From Candidatus Gastranaerophilales bacterium (GTDB lineage Bacteria; Cyanobacteriota; Vampirovibrionia; Gastranaerophilales; Gastranaerophilaceae): a stretch of 64,000 bases of DNA. The position numbers were made by a program, and so were the translations under genes. Under the pieces are notes generated by a model. That model was not told the DNA's origin. It worked only from the letters and a program-made list of their open reading frames with translations, and did not search any database. Each line of letters starts with the position of its first letter. Position 1 is the stretch's first letter. Positions 42,001-50,891 of this stretch are shown one piece after another. The stretch is from positions 62,001 to 126,000 of the forward strand of contig CALUUN010000005.1 of the NCBI GenBank assembly GCA_944323995.1. Reading direction: 5' to 3'.

Positions 42001-42688
42001 AAACCATCCCTTCTTTGACTGCTTTTACCGCGGCTTGAACTCTGTCGTTCACGCACATTTTTTGAAGAATTGAACAGACATGTGCTTTTGCAGTGTGAAC
42101 ACTTACAATTAATTCTTTTGCGATTTCCGTGTTGCTTTTACCTGTTACAAGGTGCTTTAAAACTTCAAACTCGCGTTCGGTAAGCGGTACTCTGCCTTCG
42201 GCCTGCGCTTTGTTAGGCAAAAATCCGATATTATCGACTTTCGGAAGAGAATTAAGCGCCATTTGTGCAACCACGGGATCAATCCAGCAGACACCCTGTG
42301 CAACGTCACGAACAACATCTGCAAGTTTTTGCGGATCTATGTCTTTTAAACAGTATGCGTTTGCACCTGAACTCAAGGCTGCAATTACTTCTTCTTCCCT
42401 GTCATGGGATGTGAGCGCTATTATCTTAATCTCATTTGAAAACTCCCTGATTTTCATCATTGCTTCAATTCCGTTCATGCCCGGCAGGCCTAAGTCCATA
42501 AGCACGACATCCGGTTTTGTGCGTTCAATGAGTTTTAAACCTTCAATTGCGTCTTCGGATTCTCCGACCACGTGCATGTCGGCGTTTGCGTTCAGAGCGC
42601 ATCTTAATCCTACTCGGGTAAGTTTGAAATCTTCTACGATTACAATTTTGATTGTTTCGGGAACTTTTTCTTCTTTTGAATTTGTCAT
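41999..42688 (-). CDS. NarL/FixJ-type response regulator
   Basis: 229 residues from the ATG at 42688, after GAGAGG; the frame is open to 42733. The receiver domain carries the phospho-acceptor Asp (D65 in VVLMDLGLPGMNG), acidic pair ED near 19-20 and conserved Lys of CLKD. The C-terminal LuxR HTH is LTEREFEVLKHLVTGKSNTEIA. It should activate or repress promoters when phosphorylated. No histidine kinase is adjacent, so it is an orphan here. Confidence 0.93.
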   Translation of the reverse strand: MTNSKEEKVPETIKIVIVEDFKLTRVGLRCALNANADMHVVGESEDAIEGLKLIERTKPDVVLMDLGLPGMNGIEAMMKIREFSNEIKIIALTSHDREEEVIAALSSGANAYCLKDIDPQKLADVVRDVAQGVCWIDPVVAQMALNSLPKVDNIGFLPNKAQAEGRVPLTEREFEVLKHLVTGKSNTEIAKELIVSVHTAKAHVCSILQKMCVNDRVQAAVKAVKEGMV

Positions 42689-42838
42689 TTGTATTACCTC
42701 TCTCTTTTGATAAGTCAATTTAAGGATAGCCAAACTAATTATTCCATTACCTAACAGGCTAATATTGTAAAAAACATAGGCGGGTTATAAAAAAAATTTT
42801 TATGTTATAATTAGATACACACTAATGAGGGGAAGCAA

Positions 42839-45112
42839 ATGTTTGATTTTTTATTCGGAAAACAGAAATCCGGGCATAATTTAGATTCTTTACTTACCGG
42901 AATTTATTCAAAACTGTCAGAACATTTTGATGTTGAAAATATTCCGTCAGACAGAAAAGAATACCTGTCAGGTCTTGTTAAAGAGCACGGTTATCTTCCG
43001 TATCCTTATTTTAAGGCGCTTGATGAATTAACGGCGGCCGAAACTCTTTTTGCGCTTAAAGAAAAATGGATTCAAAACGGAGTTTTTTCTGATGAAAAAT
43101 TCACTTTTGCACCCGATAAAATAAGTGTTCTTGCGCGCTCTAACGTAAAAAATTCCGATTGGATTAAAAAAGAGGGGCATGATATTAAATTAATAAACCT
43201 TGCAGGACTTGGCAAAAGAAAAGGCGAAGCAGGCAAGTTTATTGACTGGCTCAAGCAGTTGTTGATTTTGCCGGCGGGAAATCTTGAAAATAATATTTTC
43301 AGTACAACTATATATTTAATACCGTTCCATCCGCGTGAATTCGGCTGTGCTTACCTCCCGAAAAGTTCAGAAGTCAGTGAAAATCTTCTTGACCGTGAAA
43401 TTCAAGAGGTAACGGGGCTTGATGCAAAAGGTCAGGTGAAAACTTTTATACAGATGGCACAGCTTGCTGGTCATCCCGTTATATATGATATTTTGCCGCA
43501 GACAGGCAGATTTTCAAAAGCGGTGCTTGCAAATCCTCATATCGCAAGATGGTTTGATATTACTGCATTGCAATCAGAACTTGACAAAAAGGTTGATGAG
43601 GTTGCAAAGCTGATGTCGGATGTGTTTGATCCGGAAGATATTGAAGTTATTAAAGGAATTTACAGGCAGGGCGGTGCAGCCGGTGATTTAAGTGAATACT
43701 ATCAGAATATATTCAACACGTTTGACTCTAAAATGGAAGAATTTAAAAAAGAATTTTCCGAAAAAATGCTTGAAAAACAACCGCAGATGAAAATCCACAA
43801 ACGGGTTAAAGAAATTACGGGCAAAATTCTTAACACGGATAAAAAATTAACGGAAGAAAATATTACAAAACAGCTTGATATAATTCAGGAACTTATAAAA
43901 GAAGGCCTCTGGCCGGCTCCTGGCGGTGCATGGTGTTCGGCGGGTGTTCCGGTTTATGACAAAATGAGTGAGTGCGGCGGCTATCCGACATTCAAGCACT
44001 ATGATTACAAGGGTGAAGATGTTACCTGTTTTGCAAATCTGGATTGTCAAACACCGTATTATTTTGTGTATCTTGAAAACGGGAACTTTAATGAACCTGT
44101 TATTGAATATTTTATAAATTATATGAAAAACCTGCGTGACGAGTTCAATTTTGACGGGTTCCGCGTTGATCATATAGATCATGTTGTTGACAGTGTTTCG
44201 GAATGCAAAGGTACGCCGATAAGCTACAGAGCGCCGCGTGTTGTGCTCGGCAGGCTTAATCGCGCAATAAAATCAACTGTTCCCTATTTTGCATCGCTTG
44301 CGGAATATATGCTCTGGGATAATTTTTACAAAGAATATCATCAGGATATGAATTTTGACCTTTTGTGGGGAAATGATATTGTTTCGCAGTCGGATAAGAC
44401 GCCGGAGAAAATTACCGGTGATAATCAGTATCTGGCAAATTATAATGTTAATTTTAAACAGGGAAATTATCTTTCAATATTAAAAACATATAATAATCAA
44501 GACGGCGAATTCAGATGTATTGATCAATACCCCGGACAGCTCGGCGAAGACGGTGCGCTTTTCAAATGGTTTAAATACAAATTTCTTCCGGGCGGAAAAT
44601 TCGCTCAAAGACCGGTGCTTTATGTTGACGGAGACGAAAGTTTTACGCGCAAAGGCATTGAGCATGCCATAGGCGAAGAAGTTTCCATGCCGAGAGAAGA
44701 AAATCAGGAATTTTTTGATAAATTCAATGCCATAGATAATTTTGTAAAGAATAATCCCGTTATTACCGACGGCGAAGCACAGATTATTGAACAGTCACAG
44801 GACGGATTTGCGGCATGGCTTATTACAAAAGAACCTTTAAAAACAGCTTTTCTTGTCGCGGCAAATTACAAATCTCCGACCGAAAAATTTAATAAAACCG
44901 ATGAAAACGGTTCATCATTCAGCGAATGGGTCGAGGGTGAATCAGTGTTTGATAAAACAATTCATCTGCCGGTGGATTATACTATAGTTGGAGAACATGC
45001 TCTTAAAAAAGATAAGTTTGAAAAAATAATTTTTGAAAATTCCGGCGCGGATTTGAACCTGAAAGAGCTTAAATGCGGCGAATTCAGGGTATTTGAACTC
45101 CAAAAATTTTAA
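42839..45112 (+). CDS. GH13 (alpha-amylase superfamily)-like protein
   Basis: 757 residues. The segment FDGFRVDHIDHVVD near 440-453 matches GH13 conserved region II with the nucleophile Asp. FASLAEYMLW near 488 could hold the general acid. The final ~130 residues look like a C-terminal beta domain. A long helical stretch at about 250-350 (KKVDEVAKL...ITKQLDIIQELI) interrupts the usual barrel. No signal peptide, so probably intracellular glucan metabolism together with the GT5 protein. Specificity (amylase, debranching or transferase) is undecided. GAGGGG precedes the ATG. Confidence 0.75.
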   Translation: MFDFLFGKQKSGHNLDSLLTGIYSKLSEHFDVENIPSDRKEYLSGLVKEHGYLPYPYFKALDELTAAETLFALKEKWIQNGVFSDEKFTFAPDKISVLARSNVKNSDWIKKEGHDIKLINLAGLGKRKGEAGKFIDWLKQLLILPAGNLENNIFSTTIYLIPFHPREFGCAYLPKSSEVSENLLDREIQEVTGLDAKGQVKTFIQMAQLAGHPVIYDILPQTGRFSKAVLANPHIARWFDITALQSELDKKVDEVAKLMSDVFDPEDIEVIKGIYRQGGAAGDLSEYYQNIFNTFDSKMEEFKKEFSEKMLEKQPQMKIHKRVKEITGKILNTDKKLTEENITKQLDIIQELIKEGLWPAPGGAWCSAGVPVYDKMSECGGYPTFKHYDYKGEDVTCFANLDCQTPYYFVYLENGNFNEPVIEYFINYMKNLRDEFNFDGFRVDHIDHVVDSVSECKGTPISYRAPRVVLGRLNRAIKSTVPYFASLAEYMLWDNFYKEYHQDMNFDLLWGNDIVSQSDKTPEKITGDNQYLANYNVNFKQGNYLSILKTYNNQDGEFRCIDQYPGQLGEDGALFKWFKYKFLPGGKFAQRPVLYVDGDESFTRKGIEHAIGEEVSMPREENQEFFDKFNAIDNFVKNNPVITDGEAQIIEQSQDGFAAWLITKEPLKTAFLVAANYKSPTEKFNKTDENGSSFSEWVEGESVFDKTIHLPVDYTIVGEHALKKDKFEKIIFENSGADLNLKELKCGEFRVFELQKF

Positions 45113-45143
45113 ACTCTTTTTTTGTTAAAAATCATTCATATGC

Positions 45144-45172
45144 TTGACACCTTTTAAAAAAATTGATATTAT
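45144..45172 (+). promoter_or_regulatory. Promoter of the canonical pilin gene
   Basis: TTGACA, 17 bp, TATTAT, about 70 bp before the start at 45242. Confidence 0.75.
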
Positions 45173-45241
45173 AATCGCATTAGTAAAGATAAAAAATTGT
45201 TCATAGCTTTATTAGTAAAAAAAAAGAAAGGTGAAAAGATT

Positions 45242-46000
45242 ATGACAAAAAGATTCGGCTTTACTTTGGCAGAAGTATTGATTACTTTGGGTATTATCGG
45301 TGTAGTTGCTGCCATGACTATTCCGACATTGATTTCAAACACAAACGGTGCACAGTTCAAAACAGCTTACAAAAAAGCTCTTTCAACTTTGAACCAGGCA
45401 GCTTTGATGAACATCGCAATGGAAGATTATGATTTCACTTCATTAGTTGCAGATGAAAATGCAGACACTCCTGCAGACATTGACGGTACAACCAACAAAT
45501 CAATGGCTTACATTTTGCAGAAAAGATTGAACTCTGCAACAAATATTACAAGCTCTTACACATTCCCGGATGCTATCAATTACTATTCTGAACACACTTG
45601 TACAGCAAGTGATATCTCAGCAGCTGATGCAGAAGGCGAACTTTGCTACGGTGCAACTGCAGGTGATGAAGTAACCGACGATCAAGAAATCACAACTTTC
45701 ACAAACTGGGCAGTATATTCATTTGCTGACGGTACTGCATTCGGTTTTGATGCTTCTGCAGCAAATTGCGGAACAAAAAGCTCTGATTGTATCGGTTTCA
45801 TCGACGTAAACGGTGCAACTAACCCGAACGATGTTACAGTTTGTACAAAAGGTGTAGAAGGCGGTACAGGCGATGATGAATCAACAGGCGCTTGCCAGGT
45901 TGAATCAACCGGTATCAACGATATCTTCCCGGTATACTTCTACGGTCAGACTGTAGAACCTGCATCTGATGCAGCAAGAGCAGTATTATTCGGTAAGTAA
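45242..46000 (+). CDS. Pilin-like protein with canonical short leader
   Basis: 252 residues from the ATG at 45242, preceded by GAAAGGTG. MTKRFG then FTLAEVLITLGIIGVVAAM is a textbook class III/pseudopilin start with Glu at +5. The mature part has FIDVNGATNPNDVTVC, a pseudopilin-like metal-site loop, and several Cys. The smooth codon use, strong promoter and strong terminator suggest high expression, perhaps the major subunit. The other three pilin-like genes in the window have anomalous leaders. Confidence 0.9.
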   Translation: MTKRFGFTLAEVLITLGIIGVVAAMTIPTLISNTNGAQFKTAYKKALSTLNQAALMNIAMEDYDFTSLVADENADTPADIDGTTNKSMAYILQKRLNSATNITSSYTFPDAINYYSEHTCTASDISAADAEGELCYGATAGDEVTDDQEITTFTNWAVYSFADGTAFGFDASAANCGTKSSDCIGFIDVNGATNPNDVTVCTKGVEGGTGDDESTGACQVESTGINDIFPVYFYGQTVEPASDAARAVLFGK

Positions 46001-46018
46001 TTTACGGAATGGATATTT

Positions 46019-46052
46019 AAAAGAGGCGGAACATCAGTTCCGCCTCTTTTTT
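46019..46052 (+). terminator. Terminator of the canonical pilin gene
   Basis: Stem AAAAGAGGCGGAAC / GTTCCGCCTCTTTT with a 4-nt loop. Confidence 0.92.
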
Positions 46053-46058
46053 GTATTA

Positions 46059-46107
46059 CCCTCACCCGGCACTGCGTGCCACCCTCTCCCAGAGGTAGAG
46101 GGTTGTG
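46059..46107. repeat. REP-like palindromic repeat (copy B), left flank of DUF559 gene
   Basis: Same orientation as copy A at 9651. It contains GGCAC-tgc-GTGCC and CCCTC...GAGGG stem-loops. It ends 13 bp before the DUF559 start and overlaps its putative promoter region. Confidence 0.9.
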
Positions 46108-46108
46108 A

Positions 46109-46114
46109 TATAAT
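46109..46114 (+). promoter_or_regulatory. -10 box of the DUF559 gene, leaderless geometry
   Basis: TATAAT directly after repeat copy B, 6 bp before the ATG. No clear -35 and no Shine-Dalgarno. Confidence 0.5.
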
Positions 46115-46120
46115 TGTCGT

Positions 46121-46480
46121 ATGACGAGATATTACAACAGCAGTGCATTAAATAAGGCAAAGAAGTTAAGGAAAAATCAAACTGACACTGAAGGTATCCT
46201 ATGGGCAAAATTAAGAAATAGATCATTAAACGGTATTAAATTTCGCAGACAGGTTCCCATTGGAAAATACATAGTGGATTTTTTGTGTCTTGATAAAAAA
46301 TTAGTTATTGAATTAGACGGTTTCCAACATTTAACAGAAGAAAATGTTGTACGTGACAATGAAAGAACTGAATTTTTGTGTTCTCTCGGTTACAAAGTTA
46401 TACGTATATATAACAATGATATTTCACTGCGACTCAAAAATGTTTTAGAGTATATATTTGATGAATACGAAAAATTATAA
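46121..46480 (+). CDS. DUF559 endonuclease-like protein (Vsr-related fold)
   Basis: 119 residues. The N-terminal KAKKLRKNQTDTEGILWAKL, then GIKFRRQVPIGKYIVDFLC and LVIELDGFQH form the DUF559 pattern. The acidic and His residues of VDF, ELDG and QH resemble the very-short-patch-repair nuclease active site. Family members are presumed DNA endonucleases with no settled role. The stop codon touches inverted repeat copy C and the start lies 13 bp from copy B, so the gene fills the space between them. That looks like a self-contained unit inserted between the pilin and recN. Confidence 0.85.
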   Translation: MTRYYNSSALNKAKKLRKNQTDTEGILWAKLRNRSLNGIKFRRQVPIGKYIVDFLCLDKKLVIELDGFQHLTEENVVRDNERTEFLCSLGYKVIRIYNNDISLRLKNVLEYIFDEYEKL

Positions 46481-46526
46481 CCCTCTACCTCTGGGAGAGG
46501 GTGGCACGTAGTGCCGGGTGAGGGTT
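46481..46526. repeat. REP-like palindromic repeat (copy C, inverted), right flank of DUF559 gene
   Basis: Reverse complement of copy B with one mismatch in the core (GGCACTACGTGCC versus GGCACTGCGTGCC). It begins at the base after the DUF559 stop codon. Confidence 0.9.
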
Positions 46527-46554
46527 AAAATGGGTTAAACAATTTAAAATTGAC

Positions 46555-46583
46555 TTGCCCATGACTGATTTTAAGTGTATTAT
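46555..46583 (+). promoter_or_regulatory. Putative promoter of recN, leaderless geometry
   Basis: TTGCCC, 17 bp, TATTAT; 7 bp then separate it from the ATG at 46591. Confidence 0.5.
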
Positions 46584-46590
46584 TAATGGT

Positions 46591-48252
46591 ATGATTAAAC
46601 AATTAAGATTAAAAGATTATATTTTAATTGATGAATTGACTGCGAATTTTGATTCCGGTCTGAATATTATCACGGGTGAAACAGGTGCCGGCAAAAGTAT
46701 TCTTATAAACGCTATTGATCTTGTTTTTGCTCCGCGTGTTTCCAAAGAAGTTATTAAAACGGGTTCCGAAAAAGCGGTAATAGAACTTGTTATTGAAAAT
46801 AAGAAACAGGATTTGACAAAATTTTTTGATCAAAACGGAATTGAAAACTGGGGCAGCGAACTTGTTATATCAAAAGAAATTACGCCGAATGCAGTGCGAT
46901 CGCGTATAAACGGAACTCTGGTCAATACGGATTTGTTAAAGAGTTTGCGTTCGGTGTTTATTGATATTCATTCTCAGCATCAGACATATTCTTTTATGCA
47001 GCCGAAATACCATATTTGCCTTCTGGATTCTTACGGAAAAGATGCGTACGGGCAAAAATTGACAGAATATAAAGAACTTTTTTCACAATACCTGACTCTT
47101 TTGTCCGAACTTGACAGGGCGAAAAATTCCGTTGAGGTCACAGAATCACAGCTTGACTTTTTAAAATTCCAAATAAACGAGATTGAATCGGCTCAAATTC
47201 AATCAGAGACAGAAGATGAAGAATTGTCGGCCGAGCTTGAAGTCCTTGAAAACGCGGAGAAATTAAAAGAGCTTACGGGAGCTTCTTACTGGGCATTAAA
47301 CGGTGATGAGGGTTCGGTAATTGAAGCGTTGAATAAAATTAAAGCAAATGTTTCAAAAGCAGCCTCTTTTGACGGTAAACTTTCTGATATTGAACAGGCG
47401 CTCGTTGAAGCCTCGGAAGCATTGAGAGAAGTCGGAAGCGACCTTAACAGATACAGCAGAAACCTTGAAAATGACACCGAAAGGTTAAACCTGATTCAGG
47501 AGCGTTTGTTTGAGCTGGATAAACTCAAGCGTAAGTACGGCGGAACTCTGGCTGATGTTTTAAGCACTTATCAAAAACTTTCGGACGAACTTTCGGGAAT
47601 AGAATTCTCGACGCAGAATGTTGAAGAACTTGAGCGGAAAATTTCCGATATAAAAAAGCAGCTTGAAGAAAAGGCTTCTGTAATAAGCGATTACCGCAAG
47701 GATTTTGCAAATGTTTTATCCGTTCAGATCCAAGACAAGCTGGAACTTCTAGAGCTTCCGAAATCCCGCTTTAAAATTGATGTCCGGCAAAAAGAATTGT
47801 CATCAGACGGAATTGATGAGGTTGAATTTTTGATATCGACAAATGTGTCCGAGGATATGAAACCGCTTGCCAAAGTTGCCTCAGGCGGTGAAATTTCAAG
47901 GGTAATGCTTGCGATAAAGTCGATTTTTGCTGAAAACGATGATATAGATACGGTAATTTTTGACGAAATTGATACCGGAATTTCGGGCAGGGCATCGCAA
48001 AGTGTTGCCGATGAAATTCTTTCGCTTTCAAAATTCCACCAGATAATATTGATTACGCATCAGGCTATAATTGCTTCAAAATCCGACAAACACTTCTACG
48101 TCAGAAAATCGCAGACCGATGAAACAAAGGTTGAGGTATATGTTTTGACCGGCGAAAATAAAATCAAGGCTCTTGCAGAACTCGCCGGAGGAGAGATTAA
48201 CGAACAGTCAATCGAGTTTGCAAGAGCGCTTGTTGCGGTCAATCATCAATAA
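46591..48252 (+). CDS. recN: DNA repair protein RecN
   Basis: 553 residues from the ATG at 46591. An SMC-like ATPase: Walker [11 protein letters not shown] near 35, two long coiled-coil arms (about 150-370), the signature [16 protein letters not shown] near 430 and Walker [14 protein letters not shown]. RecN gathers broken DNA ends in recombinational repair. No ribosome site is seen and a -10 box lies 7 bp upstream. The 3' end overlaps the convergent sigma-factor gene by 14 bp. Confidence 0.95.
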   Translation: MIKQLRLKDYILIDELTANFDSGLNIITGETGAGKSILINAIDLVFAPRVSKEVIKTGSEKAVIELVIENKKQDLTKFFDQNGIENWGSELVISKEITPNAVRSRINGTLVNTDLLKSLRSVFIDIHSQHQTYSFMQPKYHICLLDSYGKDAYGQKLTEYKELFSQYLTLLSELDRAKNSVEVTESQLDFLKFQINEIESAQIQSETEDEELSAELEVLENAEKLKELTGASYWALNGDEGSVIEALNKIKANVSKAASFDGKLSDIEQALVEASEALREVGSDLNRYSRNLENDTERLNLIQERLFELDKLKRKYGGTLADVLSTYQKLSDELSGIEFSTQNVEELERKISDIKKQLEEKASVISDYRKDFANVLSVQIQDKLELLELPKSRFKIDVRQKELSSDGIDEVEFLISTNVSEDMKPLAKVASGGEISRVMLAIKSIFAENDDIDTVIFDEIDTGISGRASQSVADEILSLSKFHQIILITHQAIIASKSDKHFYVRKSQTDETKVEVYVLTGENKIKALAELAGGEINEQSIEFARALVAVNHQ

Positions 48253-49189
48253 AATCACGGAAGTGTCTGAATTCTTTTTGTTCCCGTATCTTTTTGAGTG
48301 CACAATCTTCAAGCTGGCGTATCCTCTCTTTAGAATATCCGAGAATCGCGCCGAGTTGTTCAAGTGTTTTCGGCGTTTTGCCGTCTATTCCGAAACGGTA
48401 TGTTATAATCTTCCGTTCCCGCTCATCAAGTGTACTCAAAAGGTGCGCTATGCTCCCTTTCACCATATTATTCCGCGTCTGCGTTTCAGGAGAATTGTAG
48501 CTTTTATCTTCGACATAATCACCAACGTTCAGATCATCCGTAACCGGGGTTTCAAGGCTTATCGGCTCTTTTATTATCGCCCGTTTAATTGCGGCAAGTT
48601 TTTTGACGGGAAGCTCCATTTTTTTCGCTATTTCTTCCTCGGTCGGTTCTCTGCCAAGTGTAAATGAAAGTGATGTATAGTATTTTTTGTACTTACGGAT
48701 TTTATCGGCCATATGAACGGGGATTCGTATTGTTCGGGAATTGTTTGAGATGGCGCGGATTATTGTTTGTTTTATCCACCAGGTTGCATAGGTTGAAAAT
48801 TTGAAATTTTTTGAATAGTCAAATTTCTCTGCGGCTTTTATAAGTCCGAGGGAACCTTCCTGTACAAGATCCATAAAAAGAACCCCCTGCCCTATGTATT
48901 TTTTCGCAATGCTTACAACCAGTCTTAAGTTTGCCTGTATAAGTTTGCGTTTTGCAATTTCCGACTTATCTTCTTTTATTTGTTTGCCCAGTGCGCGTTC
49001 TTCTTTTGAAGAGAGCAGTTTTATTTTGCCTATGTCTTTTAGGTACATTTGTAAAATATCATCATCATGGGAAATGCAATTGAAAGTTTTCGGAGTTTCT
49101 TCCGAAAAATCTTCCTCTTCTATTTGTTCTTGCGCCGGTTCATATTCCAAATCTTTAAAAAGAGTATTTTCTTCACAGCTCAATATCAT
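48239..49189 (-). CDS. Sigma-70 family RNA polymerase sigma factor (RpoD-like, group 2)
   Basis: 316 residues. Region 1.2 ([22 protein letters not shown]), region 2 ([47 protein letters not shown]), region 3, and region 4 with [15 protein letters not shown]. Region 1.1 is replaced by a short acidic N-terminus. The length and missing region 1.1 suit an alternative group 2 sigma, as cyanobacteria often have, but the primary sigma cannot be excluded. GAGAGGAT precedes the ATG. Confidence 0.93.
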   Translation of the reverse strand: MILSCEENTLFKDLEYEPAQEQIEEEDFSEETPKTFNCISHDDDILQMYLKDIGKIKLLSSKEERALGKQIKEDKSEIAKRKLIQANLRLVVSIAKKYIGQGVLFMDLVQEGSLGLIKAAEKFDYSKNFKFSTYATWWIKQTIIRAISNNSRTIRIPVHMADKIRKYKKYYTSLSFTLGREPTEEEIAKKMELPVKKLAAIKRAIIKEPISLETPVTDDLNVGDYVEDKSYNSPETQTRNNMVKGSIAHLLSTLDERERKIITYRFGIDGKTPKTLEQLGAILGYSKERIRQLEDCALKKIREQKEFRHFRDFIDD

Positions 49190-49259
49190 TTATACTATCC
49201 TCTCTCTTTGAATACTATTGTATCCGACGCTGAATTGAAAAAAATGTTTCAAAAAATTA

Positions 49260-49288
49260 TTGACAAACATTTTTGTTGCTGTTATGAT
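49260..49288 (+). promoter_or_regulatory. Promoter of tRNA-Val
   Basis: TTGACA, 17 bp, TATGAT, 57 bp before the tRNA. Confidence 0.7.
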
Positions 49289-49345
49289 TGTTCTTGCCGA
49301 AATAATGCTGTAATTATGCAGGCAATTGAAAGTTTTATAATTTAC

Positions 49346-49421
49346 GGGCGTTTAGCTCAGCTGGTAGAGCGTCTCCCTTACAAGGAGAGGGTCGGGGGTT
49401 CAAGTCCCTCAACGCCCACCA
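49346..49421 (+). tRNA. tRNA-Val (anticodon TAC)
   Basis: Acceptor GGGCGTT/AACGCCC, anticodon arm TCTCC-CTTACAA-GGAGA, T-arm GGGGG-TTCAAGT-CCCTC. CCA encoded. Unlike tRNA-Leu, -Pro and -Lys, it has no repeat or partial copy nearby. Confidence 0.96.
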
Positions 49422-49431
49422 TTTATAACAT

Positions 49432-49469
49432 AAGTCCAGTAAGCCTTTTAGGAAACTGGATTATTTTTT
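49432..49469 (+). terminator. Terminator of tRNA-Val
   Basis: Stem TCCAGT / ACTGGA with a loop of about 15 nt and a T run. Confidence 0.68.
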
Positions 49470-49519
49470 TGTTATATCCTGATGGCTCCATGCTCACATT
49501 TTTTGAAACGGGCTGCAAT

Positions 49520-49771
49520 TTAAGATTCCATAAGCCGTTTATAATCCAGATTATGCTCACGAGCATATTTTAAAAAGTTTTTTTCTTCTAATGATACCCT
49601 GATTTGGAAACTCAGGACTTTATCAATGGCTTTGGGTTTTCGGCCGGCACCTTTTCTGGCTCCTCCCCGGTGCTTTGTAACTTCTTTTTCGACAAAATTT
49701 TGCAATTCTGTTTGTTCGTCCAGAGTTAATAATTCTTTTATAAGTTCATCGTTAGTTTTAAGTCTTTTCAT
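49520..49771 (-). CDS. Antitoxin-like protein with GARKGAGRKP motif
   Basis: 83 residues. A GGARKGAGRKPK segment (about 36-47) resembles the basic DNA-binding stretch common in plasmid/phage small proteins, followed by FQIRVSLEEKNFLKYAREH, a ribbon-helix-helix-like strand and helix. It overlaps the end of the upstream toxin frame by 14 bp, the classic toxin-antitoxin arrangement. The frame is intact although the toxin carries a stop. Confidence 0.65.
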   Translation of the reverse strand: MKRLKTNDELIKELLTLDEQTELQNFVEKEVTKHRGGARKGAGRKPKAIDKVLSFQIRVSLEEKNFLKYAREHNLDYKRLMES

Positions 49772-50090
49772 ATATATTGCTCCTTATATATTTTTCAATA
49801 TTAGATATTGCTTGAAGTTTGTACCTTTCAGGTGCTTTTTGAGTTTTCTTTAGTATTATCAGTCCTACAATTATTATGTTATTTTCGTGGTACATAAAAT
49901 AAATTCTTATTTTATCACATTTCATTTCAAACAATCCGTCTTTGTTTAGCGGTCAGCTTTTTACACCTTCGCGACCGAGATGTTCAAACAGTGCAACTGT
50001 TCGGAGTGCGCGTTTTAAATCTTGTTTGTCCAATTGTTTTAAATCCTGCTCTGCTTCAGGAGTATATTTTGCGATGTATTGTTTTTCCAT
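49758..50090 (-). pseudogene. RelE/HigB (Gp49-like) toxin gene with in-frame TGA
   Basis: Reading from the ATG at 50090, KYTPEAEQDLKQLDKQDLKRAL is a RelE-superfamily start. Codon 46 is TGA (49953-49955). After it the same frame continues without further stop to 49758 with PLNKDGLFEMKCDKIRIYF and LIILKKTQKAPERY, the beta core and C-terminal helix of such mRNA-cleaving toxins. A single nonsense change therefore inactivates it, unless the codon is read through. The antitoxin downstream is intact. Confidence 0.75.
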
Positions 50091-50163
50091 ATATATTTAT
50101 TATAAATCACTATTTGAAAAATGTCAACATAAATCAAAAAATATAATACTTTACACAAAAAAT

Positions 50164-50185
50164 GAGCCTGCCTTATGGCAGGCTC
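50164..50185 (-). terminator. Terminator of hsp20
   Basis: Perfect hairpin GAGCCTGCC-ttat-GGCAGGCTC between hsp20 and the toxin remnant. Confidence 0.8.
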
Positions 50186-50205
50186 AAATAAATCAGGGTT
50201 GATGA

Positions 50206-50661
50206 TTATTTAACAGTTAATTTCTTTTTTGCATCTTTTTCCAGATGGATTTTAGGGGCGGATATTTTTAATACGCCGTGTTCAAGTTTAGCTTCTGTTT
50301 TTTCAACGTCAATTTCTTCGGGGAAGTAGACCGTTCTTGAAAATTCACCGTATCTGAATTCTGATTTTTTGTAGGCTTTTTCATTTTCTTCGGATTCTTC
50401 TTCTTTTTTGGCATTGATTGTCAGATAGTTTTTATCTATATCAATGTCGAGGTCTTCTTTTTTAACTCCGGGTAATTCCGCTTTTACTTCATAATCGCGG
50501 CCTTTATCTTTAATTTCTACAGGCATTGAATACTTGTCCATTTCTTCCCAGTAGGCAGCTTCCGGAAAATAGCTGTCAAAATGTCTGTTTAATAAAGAGC
50601 TGATTTCGTCATTCACAGTTCTTATAAAATTCTCCGGTGCTTTTCTAACTAAAAATTTCAT
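50206..50661 (-). CDS. Small heat-shock protein (Hsp20/alpha-crystallin)
   Basis: 151 residues from the ATG at 50661, 8 bp after AAAGGAG. The alpha-crystallin domain spans about 45-135: VKAELPGVKKEDLDIDI, FRYGEFSRTVYFPEEID and HGVLKISAPK. It is an ATP-independent holdase forming oligomers in the cytoplasm. No CIRCE-type inverted repeat was noticed upstream. Confidence 0.95.
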   Translation of the reverse strand: MKFLVRKAPENFIRTVNDEISSLLNRHFDSYFPEAAYWEEMDKYSMPVEIKDKGRDYEVKAELPGVKKEDLDIDIDKNYLTINAKKEEESEENEKAYKKSEFRYGEFSRTVYFPEEIDVEKTEAKLEHGVLKISAPKIHLEKDAKKKLTVK

Positions 50662-50752
50662 AATCAACACTCCTTTCAAACTTCTTATTCTCTACACTTA
50701 CGTTATAACTCTGTTTTGCAAAAAGCCCGCCTTTTTTAACTAAAAATTAATA

Positions 50753-50878
50753 TTTAAGTGAATAGGTGAATAGGTAAATAAGTGAATAAGTTGTTAAAAA
50801 GTCAATCTGAGCAGAGTTATGTCAATTTTCAATTAATATACCCCTTATTCCCTTATTTACTTATTCCCTTATTCCCTG
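50753..50878. repeat. Short degenerate octamer repeats in inverted arrangement
   Basis: Four or five copies of a GTGAATAA/GTGAATAG-like octamer at 50757-50790 are mirrored by CTTATTCC-type copies at 50842-50877, about 50 bp apart. The array ends at the -10 box of the methyltransferase gene. Confidence 0.6.
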
Positions 50879-50884
50879 TATAAT
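50879..50884 (+). promoter_or_regulatory. -10 box of the RNA methyltransferase, leaderless geometry
   Basis: TATAAT 7 bp before the ATG at 50892. The earlier ATG at 50883 overlaps this box and is therefore unlikely to be the start. Confidence 0.55.
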
Positions 50885-50891
50885 GTCTTCC

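Noticed and set aside
41999-42688. Response regulator as half of a local two-component system
   Set aside because: No histidine kinase is adjacent; it is kept as an orphan regulator.
46121-46480. DUF559 gene as part of a restriction-modification or Vsr-Dcm pair
   Set aside because: No methyltransferase gene is nearby; the flanking repeats and neighbours (pilin, recN) do not suggest a modification system.
49953-49955. TGA in the toxin frame as a selenocysteine or recoded codon
   Set aside because: No SECIS-like hairpin is evident next to it, toxins of this family do not use Sec, and genes around it use TGA as a normal stop (for example mlaF).
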